In this document: positions 1 to 11,635 of the stretch, one piece after another
How positions within the stretch are numbered: position 1 is the first letter of the stretch
Layout of the letters: each line of letters begins with the position of its first letter
From: Gonium pectorale
Taxonomy: Eukaryota; Chlorophyta; Chlorophyceae; Chlamydomonadales; Volvocaceae
Length of the DNA: 64,000 bases
NCBI GenBank assembly: GCA_001584585.1
Contig: LSYV01000016.1
Location: forward strand, 2,191,127-2,255,126
Reading direction: 5' to 3'
Translations under genes and position numbers: made by a program
The notes under the pieces: model-generated
The model's database searches: none
Seen by the model: only the letters and a program-made list of their open reading frames with translations
What the model was told of the DNA's origin: nothing

Positions 1-606
1 CAATAATTCGAGGGCAAATTACGATGTTCTTACAGTAGTTGCAAGAGTTGCAACAACAGCGGGGCAACCCGAAATGCAAGCAAAGAAAGGCCACTACGTT
101 AACAACCAGCTTGCATCCTCACAATAAATGCGCGCCTTCCATCCTCAAACCCTTCCAAATTCTATTCGTTTGACAAACAATTGATTGATAAGAATTATGG
201 TCATCGAAAAGGCAAGAGGACCAATCATCCTCCCTTGCCATCCATACACACCCGTACTACATCTCAGGGCAGTTTGGAGCCCACTCAACACTAATGCGCG
301 GCGTTCATAATGAATATTCGTTCATGTGCATATGTGCCTAGGTGGCGAGCCGCCCATGCAATGAAGAATGAATGATGACCACAAACAAATGGGCACTCGC
401 CAAAGCAGGCAAGACGGTAAGGTGGCCCGTCCGAATCGCGGATTTTGGAAGAAAACCCTCATTATTCGTATTATTGCCGTAAAACCATAATGAAGAGAAG
501 AATTCATTGCAAAAAATCATTTGCAGGTGTGATTATTGATTATGGGTCGGCCTAGCTCGGCAGTTGCCTTGGTCCGTCAAGCGTGTTGCCGCACGGCGTG
601 CGGGCT
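1..606. other. 3' flank of the REJ-domain gene, no other gene seen
   Basis: No convincing coding exon is visible on either strand. The base composition is more AT-rich than the neighbouring exons. On the minus strand this is where the 3' untranslated region of the REJ-domain gene ending at 607 should lie, and a TGTAA motif is present at 34-30. Short open frames here have no splice or codon support. Confidence 0.5.
30..34 (-). terminator. possible TGTAA poly(A) signal for the REJ-domain gene
   Basis: Minus-strand TGTAA lies about 575 bases past the stop codon at 607-609. TGTAA is the usual polyadenylation signal of chlamydomonadalean algae. The long distance makes the assignment tentative. 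Confidence 0.35.
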
Positions 607-3219
607 TCACGCAAGTAAGGTCACCGCGAGGGTGGCTGCGCCCACGAGGATTGCCGACAGCAGGGCAGATGGGCGAGCCAGGCCCGCAGCTCCTGGCACC
701 GAGCCGGAGTTGGGCTCGGCTATGCCCGTGGTGTACTGCACGACAACAAAATCCCCGAGCGAGTCGCTTACGGCCTGAATGGCTGAAACCGTGTCGGCAG
801 CGCTTGCTGAAGCACGGGTGCGGGTCGACGATGCGGCGGCGACGATGCCACTCCCTGCATCGGCTGGCGCGGCACCGACGTCCTGTGACGGGTTGCGAGA
901 AACAAGAAACGATCATTAGCGACGAATCGGAGATTACGGCCATCGATGAGCAACCCCCGCCCTCAGGAAAGGGCGCAACGTCGGTCCCGCCGGTCTCAAC
1001 GCAAAGCACCCATAGCAACTGAACCGCACCTGAAGCCGCACGACAACGCGTTTAGCTGAGGAGTTGACCATCGTCACGTCGACCGGCAAGTCGAGGATGA
1101 TTAAAGTTGAGAGGCCGAGAGCTGCAGAGGGCAGGCCGGGGGCTGCGACGCGCACAATGGGCGAGATCACTTGCACGACGCTGCCGGCGACGAAGTCCGG
1201 CTGAGCCGCTGCCAGGGGCGCAAAGGAGCCGTCGAGGGCCATTGCCAGCAGGGATGTGTCGGCGGTAGCCGTGAGGGTGAGCCCGATGCCGTCGACAGCG
1301 CAGATGGCGTCCGCGGCGCAGAGTGAGCCGACGGTGGGGTTGAGTGAGATGGAGGCGGGAGACGCGGACACGGCGAGCAGGCGGCGGCCAGTGGCAGCGC
1401 CAGAGCCCGGCGGCGTGTTCACCGCCAGGGTCAGGCCGGCGGATGCCAGGGCGGCGGTGGCGCGCTGTACGGCGGCTGAGAGGCGGGCGGTGACCAGATG
1501 AACGGTGCTGCCGTTGTTCGGGGCGGCGTTGAGCAGGCCTCGCGTGAGCGAGGCGGTGGCTTGCGTCATGGAAGCAAGCAGGCTGCGAGCTGCCTCCTTG
1601 CGTTGCGATGTTGCGCTGCCCGCTGAAGTTGAGGCCCCTTGCGTTGAAGCGATCTCAACGGCGCTGTCCAGCATCTGCGAGAAGAGCGCCATGACGGGCT
1701 GCGCGTCCTCGGGCGTGAGGGACTGCGAGGCGAGCTTGGCGGAGAGGGCGGAGACGCCGTCCACCACCGCGGCGCGGCTGCTGGCGTTCGCCATGGACCA
1801 GAGGGTGCCGACACCATCGAATACGGCGACCATGGATGCCGTATCGTTGACCTCGGACGAGGCGTTGACCAGCTGAGTTAGCAGGTCCGACGCGAGCTCC
1901 ATGACTGTCTGGGCATTGCTACTGTCAGTTGCGTTGGTGACGGTGGCAACGGCCGCGAGCTTCTGCACCGCGCCGAGGGCGGATGAGGTGGTGACGCTGG
2001 AGGACTTGTACGCAGACTCCTTAAGGGCACTGATCTGGTCAGCGACGGCCTCCTTGGTGACCTGCACGGGCGGAGGCCGAGCATGGCGGAAGTGGGGGCA
2101 GGGGCAGTCGGGGACATTAGGTTTGATGAGGACCACGAGTCAGGACGGTCAGTTGAGCAACGCACAACACTTATTGATTGCGTGCGCGGTGTGCATACAA
2201 GTAGTCCCGCAATGCGGCGATGCAGAGTGTGTAAGCGGCATAAATGCTGAAACGCACCTGTGCGCTGATTTGCACCACACACGTGCTGCAGGCCTTGGGG
2301 CCGATGGGGACCACGGCTCGGCCGCTGTCCTTGATATTGGCAGATCGGACGCATACATAGACAGTAGTCGCGCCGGCAGGGAGCGCGACAACGGATGCTG
2401 AAGCGTCGGTGGAGTAGGCCTGGCGCGCCTTGTAGACTGCGCCCGACAGGACTCCAAACTCGTAGACGAGGGAGGGGAACGCAACGGAGCCGCTGCGCCA
2501 GCCCGAAGCGTCCAGGCGGAACGCGGATAAAATGCTGCCGGACGTGGAGTTGGGGGCGAGACACGTAGAGCCAGCGTCACATGATGGTGCTTGTGTGGGC
2601 TCGGTCTCGTTGGCAGTGGGTGATGGCGAGGGGGTTGGTGAAGGCTGCTGGGTGGGCTCAGGGGTGGGCGAAGGGGTTGGAGAAGGCTGCTGGGTGGGCT
2701 CGGGGGTGGGCGAAGGGGTTGGCGGCGGAGTGGGAGACGGCGCTGGAGAAGAGGAAGGCGACGGTTCGGGAGATGGCGGTGGCGGGTAAGATGGAGGTGG
2801 ATAAAGTCCCGGCGTCGTCATCAATCGTCTGAAGGCATCAGCTCCCTCGTTTATAGATACGAGCGACGATATAACGGCCTCAAGGTCTTTCTGCTCTGGA
2901 GGAGGCTCGAAGTCATTGGTACCCGCCGTCACGAGCGCCCCATCAGGAACCGAGCGCAATACACGAAGACCAGCGATGAGGTGACCTGAGCATGGGTGGA
3001 GTTGTTAGTGTAGAGCTAAGCGTAAGGGGGAGGGTCGAAAGGATGCAATGTTGCAAGCACAATTACGCCTGAAGCAGTGTCGTTGAACAAAATTATTCCT
3101 AGCAGCATATCTGGAATGCTGAAGCAATACAACGCGACCCGAACAAGGTCGGCGCCCCGCCTACCCTGAGCCACGATGAGTGCAAGGATGAGCGAGCGAA
3201 GCAGATTGATCGGCGTCAT
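607..3219 (-). CDS. secreted REJ-domain (polycystin-like) surface protein, paralogue of 12556-14982
   Basis: Four exons: 3165-3219, 2258-2985, 1030-2061, 607-882; junction phases 1, 0, 0; 696 residues. Exon 1 encodes a signal peptide (M-T-P-I-N-L-L-R then a hydrophobic core). Next comes a Pro/Ser/Thr-rich stalk with tandem 14-residue repeats (about residues 65-125). A REJ-type module follows, with a conserved A-F-R-L-x-A-x-G-W element, a Y-E-F-G strand and an LPAG turn, and after it a helical Ala/Ser-rich REJ-like region to about residue 605. The C-terminus is a hydrophobic tail with no cytoplasmic residues after it, which suggests GPI or simple membrane anchoring. The REJ family (receptor for egg jelly, polycystin-1 ectodomain) is extracellular. 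A role in adhesion or the cell wall is inference. A minus-strand TATA element lies 40 bases upstream of the ATG. The start was chosen because exon 1 matches exon 1 of the paralogue in phase and hydrophobicity. Confidence 0.85.
2634..2717 (-). repeat. 42-bp tandem repeat encoding a Pro/Ser/Thr/Gln 14-mer
   Basis: Two adjacent 42-bp units (2634-2675 and 2676-2717), nearly identical, with a degenerate partial third unit. They encode [18 protein letters not shown] repeats in the extracellular stalk of the REJ-domain protein. Such tracts in volvocine wall and surface proteins are typically hydroxyproline-glycosylated and vary in length. The second REJ paralogue lacks this expansion. Confidence 0.8.
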
Positions 3220-3258
3220 GGACCCTTTCAGTAAGTTCAATACCAGCTTGGCTAGGGG

Positions 3259-3267
3259 CTTTATATA
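3259..3267 (-). promoter_or_regulatory. TATA box of the REJ-domain gene at 607-3219
   Basis: Minus-strand TATATAAAG, 40 bases upstream of the ATG at 3219. This spacing implies a transcript leader of only 10-20 bases if the usual 25-30 base TATA-to-start distance holds. Confidence 0.55.
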
Positions 3268-3940
3268 GAAACGAAGGTAAACGGAAGAACAACGGTAAAA
3301 AGAAGAACAATTGGGTAAAAAGGTAGCAACAAGGTGGAAGAATGCCGTAACAGGAGCAGGCGCTTGGCTTATGAGCGCTGCTGTTGCGCTCGTCGCAACA
3401 GCGCCGTACAGGGCCGCGTCACTGTCCATAGTGTGTCTGACAGCTGAAACTCAAAACGATATAATCGTAGAGAGGCGAGAGAGGGCAAGAGGGCGAGCGA
3501 GGGACGAGGCCCTACCGCGGTTGGCGGTTGGGTGACGTTCGAAGAACGTATACGGCGTCCGTGTGTTATGCAAGAACATATTATGTTCACTTATAATGCT
3601 GCAACTGAACACGAAGCTAGGAGTCCAAAATCATGCAGTATTTGTCGATGCCCCTTTCACAATTCTGCCAGTCGTCCTTGTGATAGGTCATCACAGAGTT
3701 TGTTGCGCGCACTCGAGATGGGCACGGTCGTGGGCATAGCCCCTCCGAGAGGCGACCGGGGCATGGCGCGGCCGTGCGTGGACGGCGAGCGCCGGGTGGT
3801 CTGCATGCAAACCGGACATTCCCTAGATTTCCCCACTTTCCCTACAACGCGCTAAGCAGTGGCTTTAGAGTGTGTGTCCTGATCAGCAACCTACCCATGG
3901 AAACGTTCATCGTGGCGCGGGAGAGGCGGGCAAGCTGCGA

Positions 3941-3979
3941 TAAGGTGCACCATAATACCGTGTAAGGTGCACCATAATA
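3941..3979. repeat. 17-bp direct repeat
   Basis: The sequence TAAGGTGCACCATAATA occurs at 3941-3957 and again at 3963-3979, separated by 5 bases. It lies in the divergent promoter region about 700 bp upstream of the REJ gene start. Function unknown. Confidence 0.8.
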
Positions 3980-6130
3980 TGGCCAACACAGTGTAACACT
4001 GCGCAATGGCATCAGACAGATGCGCGGTTGGTCCTAACTAGGGCCGAACGCCTGTTTCCCGTGACAATGCGCACCAATGAAACGCGCACAGGCTGCGAAA
4101 CGGCCAAGGTGTTGGTGACAGAAGCGCGCACGCATCGACATGGAGAACAGCTTGACGATAAAACCGTTGTTACGGCACGTTGAGCGGAGCTAGAAAGCAG
4201 TGTCCGCGCAGTCGTAGAGCAACACGGATCACGAAAGCTAGCGTCCGGTCAAGGTTCACCTGGTCAATCCACGCAGGTCCCGCGATAGGAACATAGTACC
4301 GTACCGGTACACAACAACGAAAAGGCCACACGCCACTTGGTTAAGCGCTTTGCGTATGCGCACATAGCTAAGCGAACCATGCAGAAGAGACATTGGACGG
4401 CGAAGTGCAAAGCACGAGGCAACCAGTCAACGCAACTACCTCCCGGCGCATGTGACACTCGCATTGTGGTTCTTTCATCGCGCAGGTAGGCAATTGTAGG
4501 CGGGTGATCGTTTGAAGTGACCGTTTGCAAGTGCTAAACAAGCCCGCTGAGCCATGTACAGTCCTCCCGGAGTCCCCCAGTACGCCGACAGTACACGGAT
4601 GCTTTATCCTCAACCATGCTGCTCTGCGTCTTTCCGGCTGCGCCACAACGTTGTTGCTGGTGGGGGTGAGCGCTTGGCCAAGATAAGCGAAAATCCTGGG
4701 GCAGGAGAACAGGAAAACGAGGTGTGTAATGACATGAACATTGGTTGACGGCAGAGTGCATGGAGTGCAAACGAACGAATGAGACTAAGCGTGCGTCCCC
4801 AAATCCAAACCATCGCCAGGACGGAACACACGGAATGCCCCAAGTTCAGCGGGAAACTCTGATTTCGTGCCGCATGCAAGGTGGATAGTCAAGAAGCGAC
4901 ATAACTCAAACCTTGCGCACCTCGATAGATGGTCGATGGCTCATGGTTTTGTCCCGATCCGAGGCAAGGCAAAGTGTGATGGCTCACAGTCGCAGACGGG
5001 CTCCGCAGCCGCACGGCTGGCGGGCCCAGGGTGAGCTGGGTTGACCCGGTCTGCAGCGGCCTTGATCCCCAAGAGTGCGGACGCTCAAAACCGTTGACGG
5101 CACTGCCGAAGGTGAAATGGACCAAACGACAAAGGGTTGGACATCACCCGATCATTTGAAGGACTGGCTAGGGATGACATGCATATGTGCGCACGCGAGG
5201 CGGCGAGTGAGAGCTTGCCCATATGACGGCAAGATGCCGGCAGGATAGCAGAGACGAATTCCATTGCCGCCACCCTCATCCTATCGCAACGCTGAGTTCC
5301 GTGAAGACGAACATGAGCCCGCCGACACCCGAGCCAGGGCTAACGCTTGCTAGGACCGGGTCGCTCCGGGAGGGCGTCTCACGCTGGGCTCGGGTGTCAT
5401 GGCAACTTTACAATGCAACTATCGCAGTCAGGCATTCGACTCCCCCCCGTGCTATTCTGCTGATTTTCCCCTATTCGGTCCGATGGGCCCCATACTCAGG
5501 TGTCACGGTGCTCGCGGCTCGCAGGTGGGCACTCTCCGCACCCACATCCGCACCCACGCCTTTCAACCCTTCAACCCCCACGATGTATGACGTGCTGAAG
5601 CAGGTGCGAGGCACCGTTTGCGTGCATGGCGTTCTCCCTCCACCCGGCTCCGCGCGCGCCATAAGCCGCTCCATATCCGAGCTGCGCTCACTTAACGACC
5701 TACTGCTTCTGAAAGAGGTCTGACCGGGCCTCAACGGTTGTTGTAGAAAAAAGGGCGGTTCCAAACAAACAAAGCCGAAATGAAAGACTCAAGGCACAGC
5801 AGCTCTGGCTCAAAGCTCTGGCTCAGAAGGCGCGCGCACAGGTGGCACGTCAGCACGCAGAAGTACGCGGGTGCACGGCGTTTTCCCGCAATCATACGCT
5901 GTATGCATTCTTGCTTGCATACAGAAACGCGCCATGAATTTTCTTGACAAGCTTTGAGGACATGCTTTTTTGCACCCTTACGCCGTCACTCTCTATGCTT
6001 CGGGTGAGGCAGCGCACCGGAGTGCTGATGCAGCGCATAGTCGATGCTTCTGAGTGTGAGCTTTAAGCAGCGGCCGCTGGGCAGCTGACGCCGGTCGCTG
6101 ACTGGACTAGACCAGCTCTAGCTTGGCGCA

Positions 6131-9100
6131 ATGCTTGAGGCATCTAGCGCTTCGCGCCCCTGGACGATGACTCGGCCACCTCCATGGACGCCTGCACATG
6201 ACTGCGTGGCGCCCTTAACCATGGACGACTCGGACGCCGGAGCGCATTCTGGGGGCGCTTCAGGTCCTTCACCTACGCTGGCACGCAGTGGAGAACTTTC
6301 ACAGAATGCAACAGAAGCGGTTGAGCGGGGAATTAGCGCGTGGGCCAAGGCGCTGGGCTTGGGAGAGGGGTTCGGAGCTTCACCGTGCCGGCAGTCACAA
6401 CGCCAGGACGGCGTGATCGTAGGCTCCCAGCCCCGTGCCCGTGCGCGTCATTCGTGGAGCGGCGACGGTCGTGAATCGGTCACTTTGGAGCTTGCCAGCC
6501 CACCATCGCCTTCACAAGGCCCCAAGCGCGATGCGGCACCGCTTGGCAGCCTGCATTTACGCTCAGGTGGCATCAGTGCACCGTACGACCCCATACTGGG
6601 AGACGTTGAGCTGCATATTCTTTTGGGACGTGATGGACTGGCGCCGCGTGGAACTTGCCCTGCCGCGCAGCCTCCTCAGCCTCCATCCGCATCCTGTACC
6701 GGCCCCCGAACCTCCTGGCCGCCAAACTTGGCCGGACCCTGCTGCCTCCCCAACTCGCTTCCACGCGGCTCCGGTACGGGCGCCTGGCGCGCGGCGCGGC
6801 ACTTCTGGCCAGCCCCCGTGGCGGCCGCAGGCTTCACGATTGCGATCCGGGCCATCGGCCTCGCGGACTGGACCAGCGCCCTGCCCGGTGGGTTGCTCGT
6901 CTTCCTGACCAGCTGGACCCAGTGCACGTGGTCTGCCATGTCGGTCCAGGACCGGGCCCATGGCTATGGCAGCCGATGCGCGCTGAGGCTGGCGCAGCTT
7001 GCGACGGCGCTGCTGGGCGTGCTCACGCTGCTGCCGACTCGGCAGGGCGCCCAGATCGCCGCCGCTGACGTGGCGTGGGCGGCGTTGAACGAGGAAGACG
7101 GGTCGCTTCTCGCGGGCGACCTGCTCGCGACAGCAGGGGCACTGCTGGGCTTTGGGCTGCCAGATGTCGGCAGCGGCACGGGCGGCGCGCCGGGAGTGTT
7201 GTCGTCGCTGGAAGACATGCAGCAGCGGCAGGTCCTGCTGAGCCTTCAGGTGAGGGGTAAACCCGGAGCGGCAGTTGCTGTTGCTGATGTTGGAGCTTGT
7301 GGGCATCTGGAGGAGGTCGATTGACGCCAGTAACGCCAATGTCCAGTTTAGTCAACGGCCGGTTGAGCTGACGCCTCCCCGCCACCGCCTTCCAGGTCGC
7401 TCTGGGCGCGCTTCTTGTGCTGTGGCTGCTGCAGGCCTGGGCCTCCAGCCGCGTGGCATGCCCTCCCGGCGGCGCGGCGGTGGCGGCTGCGCTGGTGATG
7501 CCGCTCAAGAGCCACCTCGACTTACAATCCCTGGAGGTCCTCATCAGCTCCCCCGGCTCCCATACCGGCTCAGCGGCCCCTGCTGGCGGCGACCCGTGGG
7601 TCGCGGCCCGAGCAGCGGCGCAGGCGGGCGGCGAGCTGCAGGCCGATCAGGTGCTGGTGGGACAGCCCCAGTCCCAGCGGCAACCACCCGCGACGCTTGA
7701 GCGGGGCTTGCTCGCGGCTGCATGCGCGGCGCAGTGCGCCGTGGCGGTATGCCTGGTGGAGCTGTGGAAGCTGGCGGCGGCGCCGCCTATGCTTGGGTCG
7801 CCCAGCGCTCCGCTGCAAAGGTATGGACTGGGCAGTGGGGCGTGGCTTTGCGCTTCGGGAGTGGACTCCTGCTTACTGGAGCAGCGGCAACGCGACGTTG
7901 GTTTGCAGAGCTTATCGTATCCCTGTGGCCATGTTTGACCAGACGAGGGTGTATAGGCCAATGCTTGCGGCTGTCACGTATGGGCCCATAAGCTTATGAG
8001 CAAATGGGCGAGCGTGATGCCGCTCTGTCGGGCCATCCCACGCCCCCACACGCCCCCAGCCAAGGCATTGCCCTCAGCCCCCACACGGCGCTCAGTCCTC
8101 GCGCACCCCTTAGCCCTCTCACGGGGCCCCAGCCCCATGTGAGTCTCTGCTGCCGCTAAGGGTGTCTCGTCGTTGCCCCATAGCTTTTTTGAAATCAGAC
8201 CCCATCTTTCCTCGCTCCGGCCCTTTCACAGGAGTTTCAACGCCGCAAGCTCTCAGCGCGGAATGTACGAAGCGGACACGGCAGCCTCAGCCGCCGTCGT
8301 CGTAGCCCTAGCTGCGGCCCTGGCGGCGCCGCTGGTGCTGCCGCCGTTGCTTCGCTCCAGCTACCTGCTCCACACGGCGTTGTCGCTGCGCCCGGCTGCG
8401 AGCCGGCCCCTGGGGCTGCGGCTGTTGGACGCCAACGCGGGGCGTGTGCTCCTGAGCCTCGGGATTGGCCTAATGGTGGGCTGGAGGGCGGGGCTCTTCG
8501 CCTGGCAGCTGCTGCAGGTCACAACCCTTGTCGTCGGTATGGCCCGGCTCTACGGAGGCTGCTTACGGCAGCAGGCAGCACAGCTGCAGGCCGGGTGCAG
8601 CAGCTGCAGCGGTGGTGGCAGCAGCACAGTGGCGGTGGCTTTAGACGGAGGCTGTCTCGCGCCGGGCGGCGTGGCGCTGGGCTCTGTGTGCATAGCTGGC
8701 AATGGCGGCGGCGCTGAAGGTGTGCTAGTGGAAGGAGCGGGCAGCAGGAAGGGTACCGGCTTCGGCGTGTACGTGGCGGTGGCAGTGGCTGACGGCTCGG
8801 AGACGTGCTCTCCCACGGGCCACACCTCCGTCACCAACACCGGGGACATCAGCAGCGCCCTGCTGTCGCCCTGCTCCAGCGGACACTCCCTCGCCAGCGC
8901 CGGCTGCATGGCCGAGCCGCAGAATCCCAGTGCACACAGCTTGCGAAGCGCAGCGTTAAACCATTGCGGTGGCGCTGGCGGCGGCGGTGGCGGCGGCGGT
9001 GCAACGCACTTCGCAACAACCACTTCGTGTGCGGCGCAGAGGCCCCGGCGGCCGCCGCTGCCACCTCAGAGCGCACCGCACCATCCGGCCCATTCGCCGC

Positions 9101-10290
9101 TCCCTCCGGCGCCAGGCGGAGGCAGCAGGGCCTTCGGCGGTGCCGCGGGAGGTGCCGGCGGGCCTGGTGCCTCGGCCAGCAGCAGCGGCCTCGGCAGCGG
9201 CTGCGTGGTGCGCGCGCTCGCATGCTCGAGGGCCTATGCCCGTGCTGCCGCAAGGCCGTGGAGCATGCTCGTGGGCTGCCTCAGCGCCCTCGCCTGCCTC
9301 ATGTGGCTGGCGCTGATCGCCCCTCCGCTGGCGGCCCTTGGCGAGGGCCCCGCGGACCTGTTTCTCGGGCTGCTGGAGACGGGGCCCGGCGCAGTGGCGC
9401 TGCTGGCCGCCCTCGTGATGGCTGCGCTTGCGCTGCTAGGCGCGGCGGGTATGGCGGCCTGGTGTGGGGCAAGCGGCGAGCTGTCGCGGCGGTGGCGCGG
9501 AGACCGAGTCGAGGGCCGCAGGTACGGGCCGGGGCGGGGGCCATAGCTGGGCTGGGGCAGGGGCTGGGGCCGTTGGGGGGCCTTGAGAAGAGCCACAGGA
9601 GAAGCAACCGGCTAAATCGATGCGCCGGTGGAGGGGTTTGGGGAGCGACGGGCTGTATGGGGCAGCAATCGGCGTTTGATCTGGCGCCTGCAATTGCTTG
9701 TGTCCATTCCCAGTTGTTACATGTGGCTACTGTTGGCAATCCTCGGGTTGTCTGTACAGCTTGGTTTCTCGCGTCTGATGCTTGGTGGTAGTGCCTTGGA
9801 GCGCGGGACTTGAGCACACAGCACCTTAACTTCTTCGCGCTGCTGCATACCCTGCAGGTTGCAGTGTCTGGCCTGGGCTTGCGGCCCGGCCGTGGCCGTC
9901 GCGGGCGCCTCGGCGCTTAGCTGGGCGCTGGGCGAGGAGCGAAACGCTGCGGCTTTTCTGGCCGCGGAGGCGCTGCGGTGCGCCGCGCTTTGGCCACTAG
10001 TGTGGCTGCAGGAGCCCTGGCTGCTGGTGGGCGGCGTGGAGGCGGTGGGCGGCTGCGTGCAGCACTCTGGGTGCGGGGTGACGTGCTGCGTGCTCAGATG
10101 GTGTGGCCTCAGGCCGCGCAGCTGCGCCGTGCCTGGCGGCCGCTGTGACGCGCCCGGCAGCGGCAGCGGGGGAGGTGGGGGCGGAGCCGGTGTGGGTAGG
10201 GAGCGCGGCGAGAACGGCGAGGTTGGCACGGGGGCCCGGGGCCAGGCCGCGCGGCGGGCTTACTGGAACCTGCAGGTGGATGTCAACTAG
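6131..10290 (+). CDS. unknown multi-pass membrane protein
   Basis: Four exons fit in phase: 6131-7249, 7396-7820, 8232-9521, 9858-10290 (phases 0, 2, 2), giving 1,088 residues ending in TAG. I do not recognise the family. The first 220 residues are polar and Pro/Ser-rich. After that come about ten hydrophobic segments: near residues 230-260 and 282-302, at the start and middle of exon 2 (about 374-392 and 460-490), four in exon 3 (about 526-550, 580-620, 865-890, 900-925), and two in exon 4. Between the exon 3 segments is a long Gly/Ser/Ala/Pro loop with Gly runs. Each hydrophobic stretch continues cleanly across the chosen junctions, which supports the model. The 411-bp and 336-bp introns are longer than most here. 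The ATG at 6131 is the first in a long open frame, but upstream exons cannot be excluded. Confidence 0.65.
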
Positions 10291-10633
10291 GGTGTATGAG
10301 CACCCGTGCGGGAGGGCGTGACGGGTGCAACGCGGTGTATGTGCTGTGTGATGCACGGGAGGAGAGGAGCGGTGACTGAGAAACTGTTACTAGCCAGAAA
10401 AGGCTTAGGGTGGTGGGCTCGACCTGCAATCTGCAGGGTTGTCGGAGGGTGGGCAACCCTGGCAGCATTTGGATGGGCCAAGGGCTTCCGCCTGTGGACA
10501 GTGGCGAACTGTAGACTGCGCAAATACTCGTTGGGCCGTTTGCGCTGGTAGGAGAGCGTGTGCGATCCATGCACGAAATCATTTGATTCATAAGCGGATG
10601 GCCGTCGTGATCCATTCCTCCACCAATGCCGAA

Positions 10634-11120
10634 TGCCCGACCGCGCCTCTTTTGTGGCATCTGCGTGTCTCAATCCCTTACGTACATTGAATGTGGACAG
10701 GGTGCAGTCGTGCATGCCTGATATAGCCTTCTGGCGAAGGGTAGTTGTATGCCATTTGGTGCACCTCGTGTATATTGGTCTCCTACGGCTCTCGGTTTCT
10801 CGTGGGTGCGACCGACCCGCAAACTGGAAGTTGAGCTTGCTTAGGTGCCTCACATGTCTCAATTCATGAAAAGTCCTTTCGCGACCTTGCGTACGGTCAG
10901 AATGTGAAGGTTGAAGGTGCCACGGGTCCTTGGCCTCACCAGAGCAGAGAGCTGGGTCACTCCCTGGTTCCGGAGCCAAATTTGGGCTGACCACCGCGTT
11001 TCGCTGCTTCGGGGGCATAAACTGTGTATTATTAGTATAGTGTTTGAACTGTGAAAATAATTTTGACCTGACAGTAGGCCCCGAGTGCGCAATCAGACCA
11101 TGTAACGCGACATGGTAACG
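10634..11120. repeat. 487-bp direct duplication, copy 1 (probable unmerged contig end)
   Basis: Identical to 11149-11635 over 487 bp by direct reading. Copy 1 ends at the gap with one extra G before the shared CGACAGA. That is what two overlapping contig ends with a single terminal base error would look like. Biological tandem duplication is the alternative. Confidence 0.85.
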
Positions 11121-11128
11121 GCGACAGA

Positions 11129-11148
11129 NNNNNNNNNNNNNNNNNNNN
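11129..11148. other. assembly gap (20 N)
   Basis: Exactly 20 undetermined bases, flanked by two copies of the same 487-bp sequence. The gap size is probably nominal rather than measured. Confidence 0.95.
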
Positions 11149-11635
11149 TGCCCGACCGCGCCTCTTTTGTGGCATCTGCGTGTCTCAATCCCTTACGTAC
11201 ATTGAATGTGGACAGGGTGCAGTCGTGCATGCCTGATATAGCCTTCTGGCGAAGGGTAGTTGTATGCCATTTGGTGCACCTCGTGTATATTGGTCTCCTA
11301 CGGCTCTCGGTTTCTCGTGGGTGCGACCGACCCGCAAACTGGAAGTTGAGCTTGCTTAGGTGCCTCACATGTCTCAATTCATGAAAAGTCCTTTCGCGAC
11401 CTTGCGTACGGTCAGAATGTGAAGGTTGAAGGTGCCACGGGTCCTTGGCCTCACCAGAGCAGAGAGCTGGGTCACTCCCTGGTTCCGGAGCCAAATTTGG
11501 GCTGACCACCGCGTTTCGCTGCTTCGGGGGCATAAACTGTGTATTATTAGTATAGTGTTTGAACTGTGAAAATAATTTTGACCTGACAGTAGGCCCCGAG
11601 TGCGCAATCAGACCATGTAACGCGACATGGTAACG
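11149..11635. repeat. 487-bp direct duplication, copy 2
   Basis: Matches 10634-11120 at an offset of 515. It starts at the first base after the gap and includes the left end of the transposon-like element at 11455. The left end is therefore duplicated in this assembly, while the right end (11916-12003) is present once. Confidence 0.85.

Larger units (their letters stand above)
3220..6130. other. intergenic region between divergent genes
   Basis: About 2.9 kb between the minus-strand REJ gene and the plus-strand membrane-protein gene, so it should hold both promoters. Open frames such as 5223-5723 (+) and 5471-5764 (-) overlap each other and show no domain, splice structure or codon pattern that I trust. 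A 17-bp direct repeat is at 3941-3979. I see no confident gene. Confidence 0.5.

Noticed and set aside
5223..5723. 166-codon plus-strand open frame in the first intergenic region
   Set aside because: No splice or domain support and overlapped by an opposite-strand frame of similar quality.
10287..11018. 243-codon minus-strand open frame (M-P-P-K-Q-R-N start) and its duplicate at 11093-11752
   Set aside because: Its start lies in the transposon arm, it crosses unrelated flanking DNA, and no domain is visible; the second copy is an assembly duplicate.
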